Source of the DNA: Ignavibacteriales bacterium
GTDB taxonomy: Bacteria; Bacteroidota; Ignavibacteria; Ignavibacteriales; Ignavibacteriaceae
Assembly (NCBI GenBank): GCA_003538625.1
Contig: DPRR01000016.1
Location: 62,001-126,000 of the forward strand
Length of the DNA: 64,000 bases
Direction: 5' to 3'
The notes under the pieces were generated by a model. The model was given only the letters and a program-made list of their open reading frames with translations, did not search any database and was not told where the DNA came from. Position numbers and translations under genes: made by a program. Positions 10,901 to 19,852 of this stretch are shown here, one piece after another (the stretch's first letter is position 1; the number at the start of each line of letters is the position of its first letter).

Positions 10901-12446
10901 TTTAAAAGACACAGTTGATAATTCCAAAAAACAAATAGATTTGACTATTGAATCGGATGAATATGATTTAGCATCGTTAAAAAATATTTTGCCATATGTG
11001 CAGTTTCAAAAGGGAAAACTTGAAACAGATATTTATATAACAGGTACAGTATCCAAACCCGTTGCAATCGGATATTTTAGTATAAATGATGCTAGTTTAA
11101 AACTGACTCAAAATAACCTGGATTATAATTTTAGTGCAAAAGTTTGGGTAGATGATGAAGATATAACAATTGAAAGTGTTACACTGCAAAATGTTTTTGG
11201 CACCAGTACAGGAGGTACATTAAAGGGTGAAGGTTTTGTGAAACTTGATGAATTCAGATTGGATTCCACTTTTATTAAAGTGAATGGAGATTTGAAAATA
11301 CTGGACAAAATATCTAAAAATGCAAGTCCATTAGCATACGGAGATCTTGCTATTCGAACCAGAGGTGATATCGTTTATTCTGCAAAAAGAGGGAAGTCAT
11401 ATCTTAATTTGCCTATTGATGTAACCGTTGCCGATTTAACAGTACCGCTTAGCAAATCTGCGTATTCAAGTACATCAGGTTTTATCTATAAATATAAAGA
11501 AGGGAAAACAAATGTTGATCAACTAATAAGTGAACTTGACAGTTTAATAGAAACTACCAATAGAAAAGATTCTATAAGAAATATCAATGAGGTATCACGA
11601 TTTGATTATACGCTTGATATTAAACTTGCAACGGAAGCTGAAGTGGTTGTAGTGCTTTCTAAAGAACTAGATCAAAATTTAGTGGCCATTCTTGGCGGTG
11701 ATTTTTTTCTCGAATCAATTAATGGAACAAAAAGATCCGGCGGTGAACTAAAATTGCTCGAAGGTTCAACTCTTAGTTTTATTAAAACGTTTGAAGCAAT
11801 TGGAAATGTAAAGTTTGATAAACTTGATAATCCTATTATTGATATCACCTCAACATATAGAGATTATTACACTCCGCCAAATTCTGCTAATGGTGCATAC
11901 GAACAGGAAGTTGCAGTTAAAATAAAATTAAGAGGACCATTAAGTGAATTGAATAGAAATTTTATTAAAGATGAAAATAATATTGGTGTTTATATGGGTC
12001 GACAAGCGATAGAAGAAGATAAAAAAGATCCGACAAAAAATGCCACTGATGCGATGTACTTTTTAATTATTGGTAAATTTCCCGGTGATGATAATAGCCA
12101 GCAGGATAAGAATTTAGTTGCTTCAACATCAACTGCTCTTGCGGGCTCCCTTTTGGGTGAGGTATTAAATCAATACTTTGATAATTATATAAAGGGTTTT
12201 CAGTTACGTCAAACAGGAACTGAAACTAAATTTAATTTGCTTGGGCAGGTTTGGAAAATAAAATATCAAATCGGCGGTTCAACTGAAGTACTTCAGGATT
12301 TAAGTCGTGCTAATGTTAAAATGGAATATCCAATAACTGAAAGATTACAGTTACGGTTAGAAAGAAAAGAATCTGAAAATCAAACATCATCAATCAATAA
12401 TCCCTTATTCTTTGAGGGCGGTTTCAAATATAATTTTGAGTTTTAA
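7962..12446 (+). CDS. tamB: TamB-like translocation/lipid-transport protein (DUF490 C-terminal domain)
   Basis: This is a 1494-residue inner-membrane-anchored protein with one transmembrane helix near residues 25-46 and a very long periplasmic part rich in beta strands. The architecture is that of AsmA/TamB proteins, which form a hydrophobic groove spanning the periplasm for phospholipid transport or outer-membrane protein assembly. The last 250 residues match the TamB C-terminal domain pattern: an IDITSTYRDYY-like strand, then GPLSELN, LNQYFDNYIKGFQLRQTG, YQIGGSTEVLQDLSRANVKMEYPITERLQLRLER. The start is a GTG overlapping the hldC stop; no in-frame ATG lies close by. A BamA/TamA-like barrel protein is encoded two genes downstream, which fits a TamA-TamB pair. 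Confidence 0.88.
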   Translation: MDEKKIKEDTKKIIGRGRKTLRYGVNIFVYTFVGIFMLLMIFFGISQTSIFKDWLRDKVVETVNGEIHGKLSIGEIDGTIFTSLIIKNVSLISEQSDTVISAGNIELRTSPLKILFKNIYVRKFELKDAKIHLVEESDGQLNLLKIFPPSEKPDDTTSSKFPFSIEVADFEMRNVEFTLQRFDKVGSTENYQSMTTDDLRIKDLNVSFSAFADLNKYAYRLTINNISFNPNFNFSQVQYLSGSILLTPELAGINKLHLITRDSDVELSAAILGVNFLEDFSIEKLENAPVRLSFSSLKLAVDDVTTYVPVLKMFDGIISTELEGSGTFKELSLKKFTINYNNTLLKAKGVLKNLLDPDKMNFDITVTDSYVDPSDPNKLLRELELPEYMEFGVFKIDTLTYFGGPLEFKTTFAIRTDKGNLNGTANIDLHSEEMVYDAKLITKNLDIGPFISISTDMNSEIKISGVGFDPQKMKLDFSMNGVSSRFGEKYFNNINISANAENGLVKTNLSLSSDSTSADLIATLDFNNADDPAYEIKGKMNGINLAELLGIKSLDSKINLTLDASGQGFNPDSMDLFLVTDIQNSRFAEFNIDSTRLIMDVRRNDNGKKIINIISDIADFTLSGNFQITTLGNVLSREGEIINAAIEDKINPILNNDSTGSISSEILVSATQNSVQDFSLEYLLDFKQNINLIFGKSQIELDGQATGFIKSNDDSLSITLNSDFDYLKYWNDKDVLFLINSQLNGLLSNHLINGNSGNLNAELEFNAERIYASGNIYDVKSKLVLSNNELDISANGKYEDDISAGIIAKSIFAGNQIKLDIKKLDLNYKRFNIHNKNDLEITYSNEILDFKKFILEAADGTINVNGAFGLTGDHSITITIDSLKSEKIVQDIIGDLKGKKFVSDINIEGIVTGNFSDPRFSISASAKNINYDESNFGSLISRFDYENNSLKTDIRLIDSTGNTDSLSMLITGYIPLNLTSLKDTVDNSKKQIDLTIESDEYDLASLKNILPYVQFQKGKLETDIYITGTVSKPVAIGYFSINDASLKLTQNNLDYNFSAKVWVDDEDITIESVTLQNVFGTSTGGTLKGEGFVKLDEFRLDSTFIKVNGDLKILDKISKNASPLAYGDLAIRTRGDIVYSAKRGKSYLNLPIDVTVADLTVPLSKSAYSSTSGFIYKYKEGKTNVDQLISELDSLIETTNRKDSIRNINEVSRFDYTLDIKLATEAEVVVVLSKELDQNLVAILGGDFFLESINGTKRSGGELKLLEGSTLSFIKTFEAIGNVKFDKLDNPIIDITSTYRDYYTPPNSANGAYEQEVAVKIKLRGPLSELNRNFIKDENNIGVYMGRQAIEEDKKDPTKNATDAMYFLIIGKFPGDDNSQQDKNLVASTSTALAGSLLGEVLNQYFDNYIKGFQLRQTGTETKFNLLGQVWKIKYQIGGSTEVLQDLSRANVKMEYPITERLQLRLERKESENQTSSINNPLFFEGGFKYNFEF

Positions 12447-14552
12447 ATGAAAAAAGAAATAAAAGCGTTCTTCAACAGGAATCAGGGTAAAGGATATAAA
12501 TCCAAAGACATTGCTGGCAAACTCGGATTCAATTCCGATCACGAATATGCTTCCTTAAAAGCAGCGCTTCATAAATTGGAGGAAGAATCATTTCTTATAA
12601 GAACAGGTAAAAGATATCAGCTTAACAAACTACCTCAATCTAACCGGTTAAAAGGCAGACTTGAAATAAATCGAAACGGATTTGGATTTGTAAATATTAA
12701 TGATGGAAAACGTGGAGATGTTTTTATTGCTGCAAGAAATATTGGCGCCGCTTTTGATGGTGATGTGGTTGAAGTTGAATTATTTGCAAAACAAAAAGGG
12801 AAAAATATAGAAGGTCAGATTGTAAGAGTTATTGAAAGAAAACGTAAGGAGTATGTTGGAGTTATAAAAAAATCAAAATCATTTTTCTTTATTTCGCCTG
12901 ATGATCCGAAACTTCACAGAGATGTTTATATAAATGAATCTAAACTTAACGGGGCTGAAAACGGAGATAAGGTTGTTGTTGGAAATTTGGTTTGGGATAC
13001 TTCAATGCTTAATCCTGAAGGTGAAGTTCTTGAAGTTTTGGGTAAAGCCGGTACGCACGATACTGATATTGTTTCTATTGCGAGAGAATTTAATCTGCGA
13101 TATAAATTTCCTAAGGAGGTTTTGGATGAGGCAGACAAAATTCAGGCAGCAATTTCAGATGAAGAAATTAAAAAGCGTTTAGATTATAGGGATAAAAATG
13201 TTTTTACAATCGATCCTGATGATGCAAAGGATTTTGATGATGCACTTTCAATTGAAAAATTAAAAAATGGAAATTTATCAATTGGCATTCATATCGCCGA
13301 TGTATCTCACTATGTAAAAAAGAATTCGTCACTCGATGTAGAGGCAAGTGTTAGAGGAAACAGTGTTTACTTTGTTGGTCGTGTGATTCCAATGCTTCCC
13401 GAGAAATTATCAAATCAAATCTGCTCGCTGGTTCCCAGCGAAGATAGGCTTACTTATTCTGTTATAGTTGAAATGACACCAAGGGGAAAAATTATTGATT
13501 ACTCAATTAACAAAACTATAATAAACAGTAAAAGAAGATTTACATACGAAGAAGCACAAAAAGTTATTGATGATGAAAAAGGAGATTTATCGGAAGACAT
13601 ATTGCTGCTTAACAAAATAGCCGTTCAATTTAGAAACAAAAGGATGCGCGAAGGCAGTTTTGATTTTATGTCGCCTGAAGTAAAATTTAAACTTGATGAA
13701 AATGGTGTTCCTGTATCAATTAGTATAAAACAGATGAAACAAAGTAATATGCTGATTGAAGAATTTATGTTACTTGCCAATAAATTAGTTGCACAGCAAA
13801 TTGCGATTCCGAAATCCGGACCAGTTAAACCATTTGTGTATCGGATCCATGATTTACCTGACCCTGAAAAGATAGTTGAATTTTCAAGATTTGTTAAAAC
13901 GCTTGGCTACTCATTTGACCCAAATGCAACATCAAAATCCATAGGATTTCAGAATCTACTAAATCAAATAAAAGGGAAAGAGGAAGAAGCCTTAATTAAT
14001 GAACTTGCTATTCGCTCAATGGCCAAGGCTGTGTACTCGCCAGAAAATATTGGGCATTATGGCTTAGGATTTAAATATTATTCTCACTTCACTTCTCCGA
14101 TACGAAGATACAGTGATTTAATAGTTCATCGTTTGCTTTTTAATTATACTAATTTAAGAAGTGGAGAAATTTACTCTCTTGCACAATTGGAAGAAATTTG
14201 CGACAATATATCTGCAACAGAAAGAAATGCTGTTGAAGCAGAAAGATTTAGCGTTAAACAAAAACAGATTGAGTTCTTAAAGAATCATCAGGGTAATGAA
14301 TTTTCGGCAATAATTTCTGGTATTACAAATTTTGGAATTTTTGTTAAAATTACTGATATACTGGCAGAAGGACTTGTAAAACTTAGAGATCTTGATGACG
14401 ATTATTACATTCACGATGAAAAAAACTATGCAATAGTCGGCAAGCGGACAAAAAAGCAATACCGGTTAGGTGATAAAATTAATGTTAAGCTTATCCGGGT
14501 TGATGAAGAAAGATCGGAGTTAGATTTTATAATTCTTGATTCAAAGGAATAA
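12447..14552 (+). CDS. rnr: Ribonuclease R
   Basis: A 3'-5' exoribonuclease of the RNB family, 701 residues. The order is an N-terminal winged-helix segment (about 1-60), cold-shock OB domains (about 65-230), the RNB catalytic domain with IDPDDAKDFDDAL at 255-267 providing the metal-binding aspartates, and a C-terminal S1 domain (about 615-700, GITNFGIFVKI). It degrades structured RNA and takes part in rRNA and mRNA quality control. It starts immediately after the tamB stop and its own stop overlaps the next ATG, so it is co-translated with envelope genes. Confidence 0.95.
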   Translation: MKKEIKAFFNRNQGKGYKSKDIAGKLGFNSDHEYASLKAALHKLEEESFLIRTGKRYQLNKLPQSNRLKGRLEINRNGFGFVNINDGKRGDVFIAARNIGAAFDGDVVEVELFAKQKGKNIEGQIVRVIERKRKEYVGVIKKSKSFFFISPDDPKLHRDVYINESKLNGAENGDKVVVGNLVWDTSMLNPEGEVLEVLGKAGTHDTDIVSIAREFNLRYKFPKEVLDEADKIQAAISDEEIKKRLDYRDKNVFTIDPDDAKDFDDALSIEKLKNGNLSIGIHIADVSHYVKKNSSLDVEASVRGNSVYFVGRVIPMLPEKLSNQICSLVPSEDRLTYSVIVEMTPRGKIIDYSINKTIINSKRRFTYEEAQKVIDDEKGDLSEDILLLNKIAVQFRNKRMREGSFDFMSPEVKFKLDENGVPVSISIKQMKQSNMLIEEFMLLANKLVAQQIAIPKSGPVKPFVYRIHDLPDPEKIVEFSRFVKTLGYSFDPNATSKSIGFQNLLNQIKGKEEEALINELAIRSMAKAVYSPENIGHYGLGFKYYSHFTSPIRRYSDLIVHRLLFNYTNLRSGEIYSLAQLEEICDNISATERNAVEAERFSVKQKQIEFLKNHQGNEFSAIISGITNFGIFVKITDILAEGLVKLRDLDDDYYIHDEKNYAIVGKRTKKQYRLGDKINVKLIRVDEERSELDFIILDSKE

Positions 14553-17500
14553 TGATGAAAGTAATAAAACTTTTTTTAGTCTTTATTTTTTTCTTTTCCA
14601 TTAATGTTTTTGGACAGTTTGGAAAAAACAAAGTTCACATTAAGGACTATGATTGGTATTATATTCAAACAAAACATTTTGATATCTATTTTTCTCAGGA
14701 AGGTGAAACACTGACTGAATTTGCCTCAAAGGCAGCAGAAGATGCAATAGCCTCTATTCAGTCAACTCTTAACTACAGAGTAAATAATAGAATTACTATA
14801 ATTATTTTTAATTCTAAAAATGAATTTCAGGAAACAAATGTAATTGATCAATATTTAAGTGAAGGTATAGAAGGATTTACAGAGCTTTTTAAAAACAGAG
14901 TTGTAATTCAGTTCACAGGGTCTTACAAGCAATTCCGGCACCTTATTCATCACGAACTTACACACGCCGTTATGAATGATATGTTTTATGGCGGATCCAT
15001 TCAAAACATTATTGCAAATAATATTTCATTACAATTTCCATTGTGGTTTAGCGAAGGATTGGCGGAGTATGAGGCTTTGGGATGGGACGTTGATACAGAT
15101 ATGTTTATCCGTGATGCAGCTGTAAGTGAATATTTACCAGAAATAAATCAGCTTAGCGGATATTTTGCGTATAGAGGCGGGCAGTCTGTTTTTTATTATA
15201 TAGCAAATAAATATGGTAAAGAGAAAATCGGCGAACTTGTAAATAAAATTAAAGGAGTTGGCAACGTTGAAGAGGGAATAAAAGCCACGCTTGGAATAGA
15301 TGTTAAAGAACTTGGTGAACGCTGGAAAAAGGATATTAAAAAAACTTTTTGGCCTGATGTTGCTCTAAGAGATGATCCGGAAGATTTCGCAAAAAGATTA
15401 ACCGACCCGGAAAAAGACAAAGGATTTTACAACACATCGCCGACTCTATCTCCACAGGGTGATAAGATTGCATTTATATCAAATCGTGATTACTATTTTG
15501 GTCTATACATCATGGATGCATTGACCGGAAAAACTATAGAGCGACTTATCGAAGGAAATCAAACTCCTGATTTTGAAGAATTAAATATTCTAACTCCCGG
15601 TTTAACATGGTCTCCGGATGGAACTAAAATAGCGCTTTCTGCTAAGAGCAGTGGAGTGGATGTGATTTATATTTTTGATGTTGAATCTGAAGAAAGGGAA
15701 GTGCTTGATATTAATTTTGATGCTATCGAGAGTGTAACATGGTCAAACGATGGAAAATATCTTGCCTTTATTGGACAGAATGCTCGTCAATCTGATCTTT
15801 ATACATACAACTTTGAAACTAAAGAAATAATAAATTTAACCAATGATATTTTTAGTGATTCGGATCCCTCATGGTCTCATGATGATAAAGGGATTTACTT
15901 CTCGTCTGACAGAGGAGATAAACTTGATCCGAAACAGTTACCTGGTGATTTCAGAATATCGCAGCAAAATTATTCACAAAAAGATATTTACAAATTTGAT
16001 TTAGCTCAGAATAAGATAGTAAGAATTACGGATTTACCACTAAGCGATGAAATGTCTCCGCGTGAAGAAGCTAATGGTGAAAATCTTATCCTTATTTCTG
16101 ATTTAAACGGGATTAATAATATTTACATAAAACCAATTTCGGTAACCAGCGATGAAGATTCTTTAATCAATTCAAAAATAAGACCAATTACAAATTCACT
16201 AAGCGGTTTGTACCAGTTATCCTTATCAAAGGATACAAAGAAATTAGTATTCTCAACATTATATGAATCTGTATTTAATATTTTTATGCTCGATAATCCT
16301 TTCGAACGTAAAATGGATGTTGATGTTTTGGAACCCACAATATATTTTACAAAACTTGAGGAACAAAGAAACAAAAAATCCGAAATTAAAAAACTTCCCG
16401 GGGAACAAAATCAAAACGAGATAACACCGGATGACGAAGATGAAATAAAAATTTTTACAGGTGATGTTATTGAGGCAGATACTTTAAATAAAAGTAACGG
16501 AAAGGATTTTTCAAATTTCGTATTCGGGATGCGGGATTCTTCACAAGAAAAAGTTTATGCTAACGATTCATTATTTATACCAAAAGATAATTTAGATTCA
16601 AACGGTAATTACAGGGTTAATAAATATAAAATTACTTTTGGTCCAGATCTTATCTATGCAAATGCCGGTTACAGTACTTTTTATGGATTAATTGGAACAA
16701 CAATACTTTCTTTTAGTGATGTGCTGGGTGATCATCGTTTAGTTGGTGTTACAGGTTTACAGGTGGATCTAAAAAACAGTGACTACGGTTTAGCCTATTA
16801 TTATCTTGGCGGAAAAATAGATTATGGTGTACAGGGATTTCATACAGCAAGATTTGTAAATCTGGTAAGAGGTAATTATATAAATCTATATAGGTACAGA
16901 AGCTATGGTGCATATCTTTCGGCAAGCTTACCATTAAACCGGTTTTATCGATTTGAAGGAGGTATAAGCTGGTTAAACGTTAGAGGAGAAAACCTTGACG
17001 ATCTTTCTGTTCCATTGCAGCAGGCGTCATATATAGTACCATCATTAGCATTTGTGCACGACAATGTTATGTGGGGATATACCTCACCAATACAGGGTAC
17101 AAGGTACAGATTTGAAGCTTATGGAAATCCGGGAATTGGTGATAAAAAATTAGGCTTTTATACTTTAAGCGGTGATTATAGAACTTATTTAAGATTCTGG
17201 ACTGATTATTCGTTTGTAATGAGATTTTCGGGTGGATATTCAGGTGGAACAAATGCACAAAGATTTTTTCTGGGAGGGATTGAAAATTGGATAAACCGGT
17301 CATTTGCTACATCACAGATACCAATAGAATCAACAAGTGATTATGCATTTCTTACAGCAGTTCTGCCGTTACGGGGTTATAATTATTCTGAGCGCATAGG
17401 TTCAAAATATTTTTTAATGAATTATGAATTAAGATTTCCGCTTATACGATATTTAGTTCCTGGTCCGCTTCCAATTTTATTTAGTAATATACTTGGCGTT

Positions 17501-17725
17501 GCATATATAGATGCAGGTACCGCATGGAACAATACAAGCAAGCTGCAATTCTTTAATCGAAATGAGAATGGCAGTGTAGTTAGCAAAGATCTGTTAATGG
17601 GTACTGGTGTCGGTGCCCGTGTTTTCTTTCTGTATTTTCTGTTGAGATTTGATGTGGCCTGGGCTTATAATGTAGATAGATTTGCTAAACCAATATTCTA
17701 CTTTTCAATCGGTGCAGATTTTTAA
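14552..17725 (+). CDS. Peptidase MA-like / TolB-type propeller / outer-membrane beta-barrel fusion protein
   Basis: The 1057-residue protein begins with a signal peptide (about 1-21). Residues 30-280 look like a gluzincin metallopeptidase of the peptidase MA type, with zinc motif HELTH at 134-138 and the downstream glutamate helix WFSEGLAEYE at 165-174. Residues about 285-600 carry WD40-like PD40 repeats (SPTLSPQGDKIAFISN, WSPDGTKIAL, WSHDDKGIYFSSD). After an acidic linker, residues about 690-1057 are an Omp85/surface-antigen-type barrel ending in phenylalanine. It is the third gene after tamB and so may take the TamA role or be a surface protease. The catalytic residues appear intact; function is inferred. 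Confidence 0.8.
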   Translation: MMKVIKLFLVFIFFFSINVFGQFGKNKVHIKDYDWYYIQTKHFDIYFSQEGETLTEFASKAAEDAIASIQSTLNYRVNNRITIIIFNSKNEFQETNVIDQYLSEGIEGFTELFKNRVVIQFTGSYKQFRHLIHHELTHAVMNDMFYGGSIQNIIANNISLQFPLWFSEGLAEYEALGWDVDTDMFIRDAAVSEYLPEINQLSGYFAYRGGQSVFYYIANKYGKEKIGELVNKIKGVGNVEEGIKATLGIDVKELGERWKKDIKKTFWPDVALRDDPEDFAKRLTDPEKDKGFYNTSPTLSPQGDKIAFISNRDYYFGLYIMDALTGKTIERLIEGNQTPDFEELNILTPGLTWSPDGTKIALSAKSSGVDVIYIFDVESEEREVLDINFDAIESVTWSNDGKYLAFIGQNARQSDLYTYNFETKEIINLTNDIFSDSDPSWSHDDKGIYFSSDRGDKLDPKQLPGDFRISQQNYSQKDIYKFDLAQNKIVRITDLPLSDEMSPREEANGENLILISDLNGINNIYIKPISVTSDEDSLINSKIRPITNSLSGLYQLSLSKDTKKLVFSTLYESVFNIFMLDNPFERKMDVDVLEPTIYFTKLEEQRNKKSEIKKLPGEQNQNEITPDDEDEIKIFTGDVIEADTLNKSNGKDFSNFVFGMRDSSQEKVYANDSLFIPKDNLDSNGNYRVNKYKITFGPDLIYANAGYSTFYGLIGTTILSFSDVLGDHRLVGVTGLQVDLKNSDYGLAYYYLGGKIDYGVQGFHTARFVNLVRGNYINLYRYRSYGAYLSASLPLNRFYRFEGGISWLNVRGENLDDLSVPLQQASYIVPSLAFVHDNVMWGYTSPIQGTRYRFEAYGNPGIGDKKLGFYTLSGDYRTYLRFWTDYSFVMRFSGGYSGGTNAQRFFLGGIENWINRSFATSQIPIESTSDYAFLTAVLPLRGYNYSERIGSKYFLMNYELRFPLIRYLVPGPLPILFSNILGVAYIDAGTAWNNTSKLQFFNRNENGSVVSKDLLMGTGVGARVFFLYFLLRFDVAWAYNVDRFAKPIFYFSIGADF

Positions 17726-17731
17726 TGGATA

Positions 17732-17765
17732 AAAGCTATTGGTAAAAATATTTATCAATAGCTTT
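17732..17765. terminator. Shared hairpin between convergent genes
   Basis: A 15-pair stem (core AAAGCTATTG with CAATAGCTTT) with a 4-base loop fills the gap between the barrel protein gene on the plus strand and the FmdB-type gene on the minus strand. It probably ends transcription from both sides. Confidence 0.6.
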
Positions 17766-18029
17766 CTATTCTTTGCTCTTTTTATCTTTAGTAGGTTTGT
17801 CAGCAGACTTTGCTTTTTCGGATGATTTTTTATCAGAACCGGTCCCTGCATTTTTATAATCGGTTTGATAAAACCCGGTTCCTCTGAAAATTGTTCCTGC
17901 ACCTGCTCCAATTAATCTTTTAAGTTCACCCTTACATTCCGGACAATTTTTTAATGGTTCATCTTTCATCGATTGAAAGATTTCAAATCTCTTGTGACAC
18001 TTCAAACATTTGTATTCATATGTAGGCAA
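17766..18029 (-). CDS. FmdB-family zinc-ribbon protein
   Basis: An 87-residue protein that begins MPTYEYKC, the typical start of the FmdB/CxxC_CXXC_SSSS family (PF09723). Cysteine pairs C8/C11 and C29/C32 form one zinc ribbon. The N-terminal 60 residues match the family; the lysine- and serine-rich tail (KKSSEKAKSADKPTKDKKSKE) is low complexity. The family was named after a putative regulator of formamidase genes, but its real role is not established. It is convergent with the barrel protein gene and divergent from the lipoprotein gene at 18132. Confidence 0.85.
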   Translation of the reverse strand: MPTYEYKCLKCHKRFEIFQSMKDEPLKNCPECKGELKRLIGAGAGTIFRGTGFYQTDYKNAGTGSDKKSSEKAKSADKPTKDKKSKE

Positions 18030-18131
18030 AACAATCTCCTAAAATTTAAGGACAAACATAATGAATAATTATAGAATGTTCTATAAATTTGATTTGGACA
18101 AAAATCAATTTTTAACAAACACCTATTACAA

Positions 18132-18794
18132 TTGAAAAAACTTATTTTAATTTCCGCATTAACAGTTATGTTTTTAACCAGCTGTTTAAATTATGTTCAA
18201 AACACAACAATATATCCGGATGGTTCAGGTAAGATGGAAATAAACTATTGGATGAATTTTTCAGACGCTAGCAGTGTTGCCACAATATTAAGTCTGGAAA
18301 TATTCAATCCCGATTCAATTAGGAAAGAGTTTTCATCAGAATTTGTTAACATTATTAATGTAATTACTTACTCAGATACTTTGGACTCAACAATACATGC
18401 AAAGATTGAATTGAGTTTTAATCATGTTGATTCATTAAATACTACAAACGCATTTGCACAATCAAGATTTCGCTTAGAGGATGGAGCATCCGGTCAGAAA
18501 ATTTTTTCTCAGTTCATTCCTCCTGTTACAACCGGCTTTGGAATTGACGGTTCAAAGTACCATGTTACATATAATTACGATATCAGAGGGGACATTGTCA
18601 CGCACAACGCAACTAATAAGAATGGAAATAATTTAACCTGGTCATATTCACTATCGGAAATTGGTCGTGGTAAAACTATCTCGGTTACATTTAAGCCATA
18701 TAAATTAAAAGAAACGCCGTATTGGATATATATATTAGCCGGATTAGTCCTATTAATTGTCATATTTTTTCTCATTAGAAAAAAGAAAGATTAA
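18132..18794 (+). CDS. Lipoprotein with C-terminal membrane helix
   Basis: A 220-residue protein with a lipoprotein signal ending LTSC, so C18 would be acylated. The middle part (about 20-190) is beta-rich and begins NYVQNTTIYPDGSGKMEINYW, a pattern reminiscent of LppM-type lipoproteins; this likeness is weak. The C-terminus has a transmembrane helix (WIYILAGLVLLIVIFFLI) followed by a basic RKKKD tail. The start is TTG, chosen because it gives a complete signal peptide and no ATG is available upstream of the lipobox. Function unknown. Confidence 0.7.
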   Translation: MKKLILISALTVMFLTSCLNYVQNTTIYPDGSGKMEINYWMNFSDASSVATILSLEIFNPDSIRKEFSSEFVNIINVITYSDTLDSTIHAKIELSFNHVDSLNTTNAFAQSRFRLEDGASGQKIFSQFIPPVTTGFGIDGSKYHVTYNYDIRGDIVTHNATNKNGNNLTWSYSLSEIGRGKTISVTFKPYKLKETPYWIYILAGLVLLIVIFFLIRKKKD

Positions 18795-18825
18795 TTAGTA
18801 ATCTCTATCCAAACAGTTAAATTTA

Positions 18826-18854
18826 TTGACATAACTTACCTCTTTGGTTATATT
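18826..18854 (+). promoter_or_regulatory. Sigma-70-type promoter of prs
   Basis: TTGACA at 18826-18831 and TATATT at 18849-18854 are separated by exactly 17 bases, a near-consensus sigma-70 arrangement. The prs ATG is 37 bases downstream of the -10 box. The Bacteroidetes-type -7 motif TAxxTTTG is not seen here. Confidence 0.65.
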
Positions 18855-18890
18855 TAACATCTATTTTTAATTTTAGTAGAGCATTGTCCC

Positions 18891-19835
18891 ATGTCATCAC
18901 CAGGATATATGATTTTTGCAGGAACTTCGAATATTCCTTTGGCGGAAAAAATCGCTGATTCTATTGGTGCAAAGTTGGGGCTGCTTGAATTAAAAAAATT
19001 TAGTGATGGTGAAATATGGGTGAAGTATGGTGAGAATATCAGAGGAAGAGAAGTATTTCTAATTCAATCTACTAATCCACCTGCTGAAAACTTACTGGAA
19101 CTTTTAATAATGATTGACGCTGCCAGAAGAGCATCTGCAAAAAGAATTACAGCAATCATTCCGTATTTTGGGTATGCCAGACAAGATAGAAAAGATCAAC
19201 CGCGTGTATCTATTACGGCTAAGCTAATGGCTAATCTTATTACCGAAGCAGGTGCTGATAGAGTAATGACGATGGATTTACATGCGTCACAAATTCAAGG
19301 ATTTTTTGATATCCCTGTTGATCATCTTTATGGATCATCAATCTTTATGGATTATCTGGATAATTTGTCAGACAATCTATCAGTTGTTTCTCCTGATGTT
19401 GGAGGAATTAAAATTGCCAGAGCATATGCTAAAATGCTTCACTCTGGTCTGATTGTAATAGACAAAAGAAGACCAAAACAAAATCTGGCTGAAGTGATGC
19501 ATATTATAGGGGAAGTTGATGGAAAAGACATATTGCTGGTGGATGATTTGATTGATACAGCAGGAACTTTTGTGGGAGCGGCTAAAGCACTTAAAGAAAA
19601 AGGTGCAAAAGCAATTTATGGTGCAGTTACACATCCGCTGCTATCGGGACCGGCATTTGAGAGATTAAACAATGGTGATATTGATAAACTTTTTGTAACG
19701 GATACAATCCATTTTGATGAAAATGCCTGCGATCGAATCACAAAAATTTCAGCAGCGCCCTTATTTGGAGAAGCAATTAAAAGAACATTTGAAAACGAAT
19801 CAATAAGTTCATTATTTAATATAGATAAAGGTTAA
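18891..19835 (+). CDS. prs: Ribose-phosphate pyrophosphokinase
   Basis: Transfers pyrophosphate from ATP to ribose-5-phosphate to make PRPP for nucleotide, His and Trp synthesis. Visible motifs are the N-terminal FAGTSNIPLAEKIADSIG, the Mg/ATP site MDLHASQIQGFFDIPVDHLY, VVSPDVGGIKIARAYAKML, and the PRPP-binding loop DILLVDDLIDTAGTF. The 314-residue length is normal for class I enzymes. It is followed 17 bases later by rplY and pth, a gene order common in many bacteria. Confidence 0.97.
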   Translation: MSSPGYMIFAGTSNIPLAEKIADSIGAKLGLLELKKFSDGEIWVKYGENIRGREVFLIQSTNPPAENLLELLIMIDAARRASAKRITAIIPYFGYARQDRKDQPRVSITAKLMANLITEAGADRVMTMDLHASQIQGFFDIPVDHLYGSSIFMDYLDNLSDNLSVVSPDVGGIKIARAYAKMLHSGLIVIDKRRPKQNLAEVMHIIGEVDGKDILLVDDLIDTAGTFVGAAKALKEKGAKAIYGAVTHPLLSGPAFERLNNGDIDKLFVTDTIHFDENACDRITKISAAPLFGEAIKRTFENESISSLFNIDKG

Positions 19836-19852
19836 TAAGACCCGGAGATAAA

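Noticed and set aside
7962..17725. A large transferred island suggested by the very long tamB gene and large barrel protein
   Set aside because: Codon and base use look like the neighbours, starts and stops overlap throughout, and the order is sensible for envelope biogenesis.
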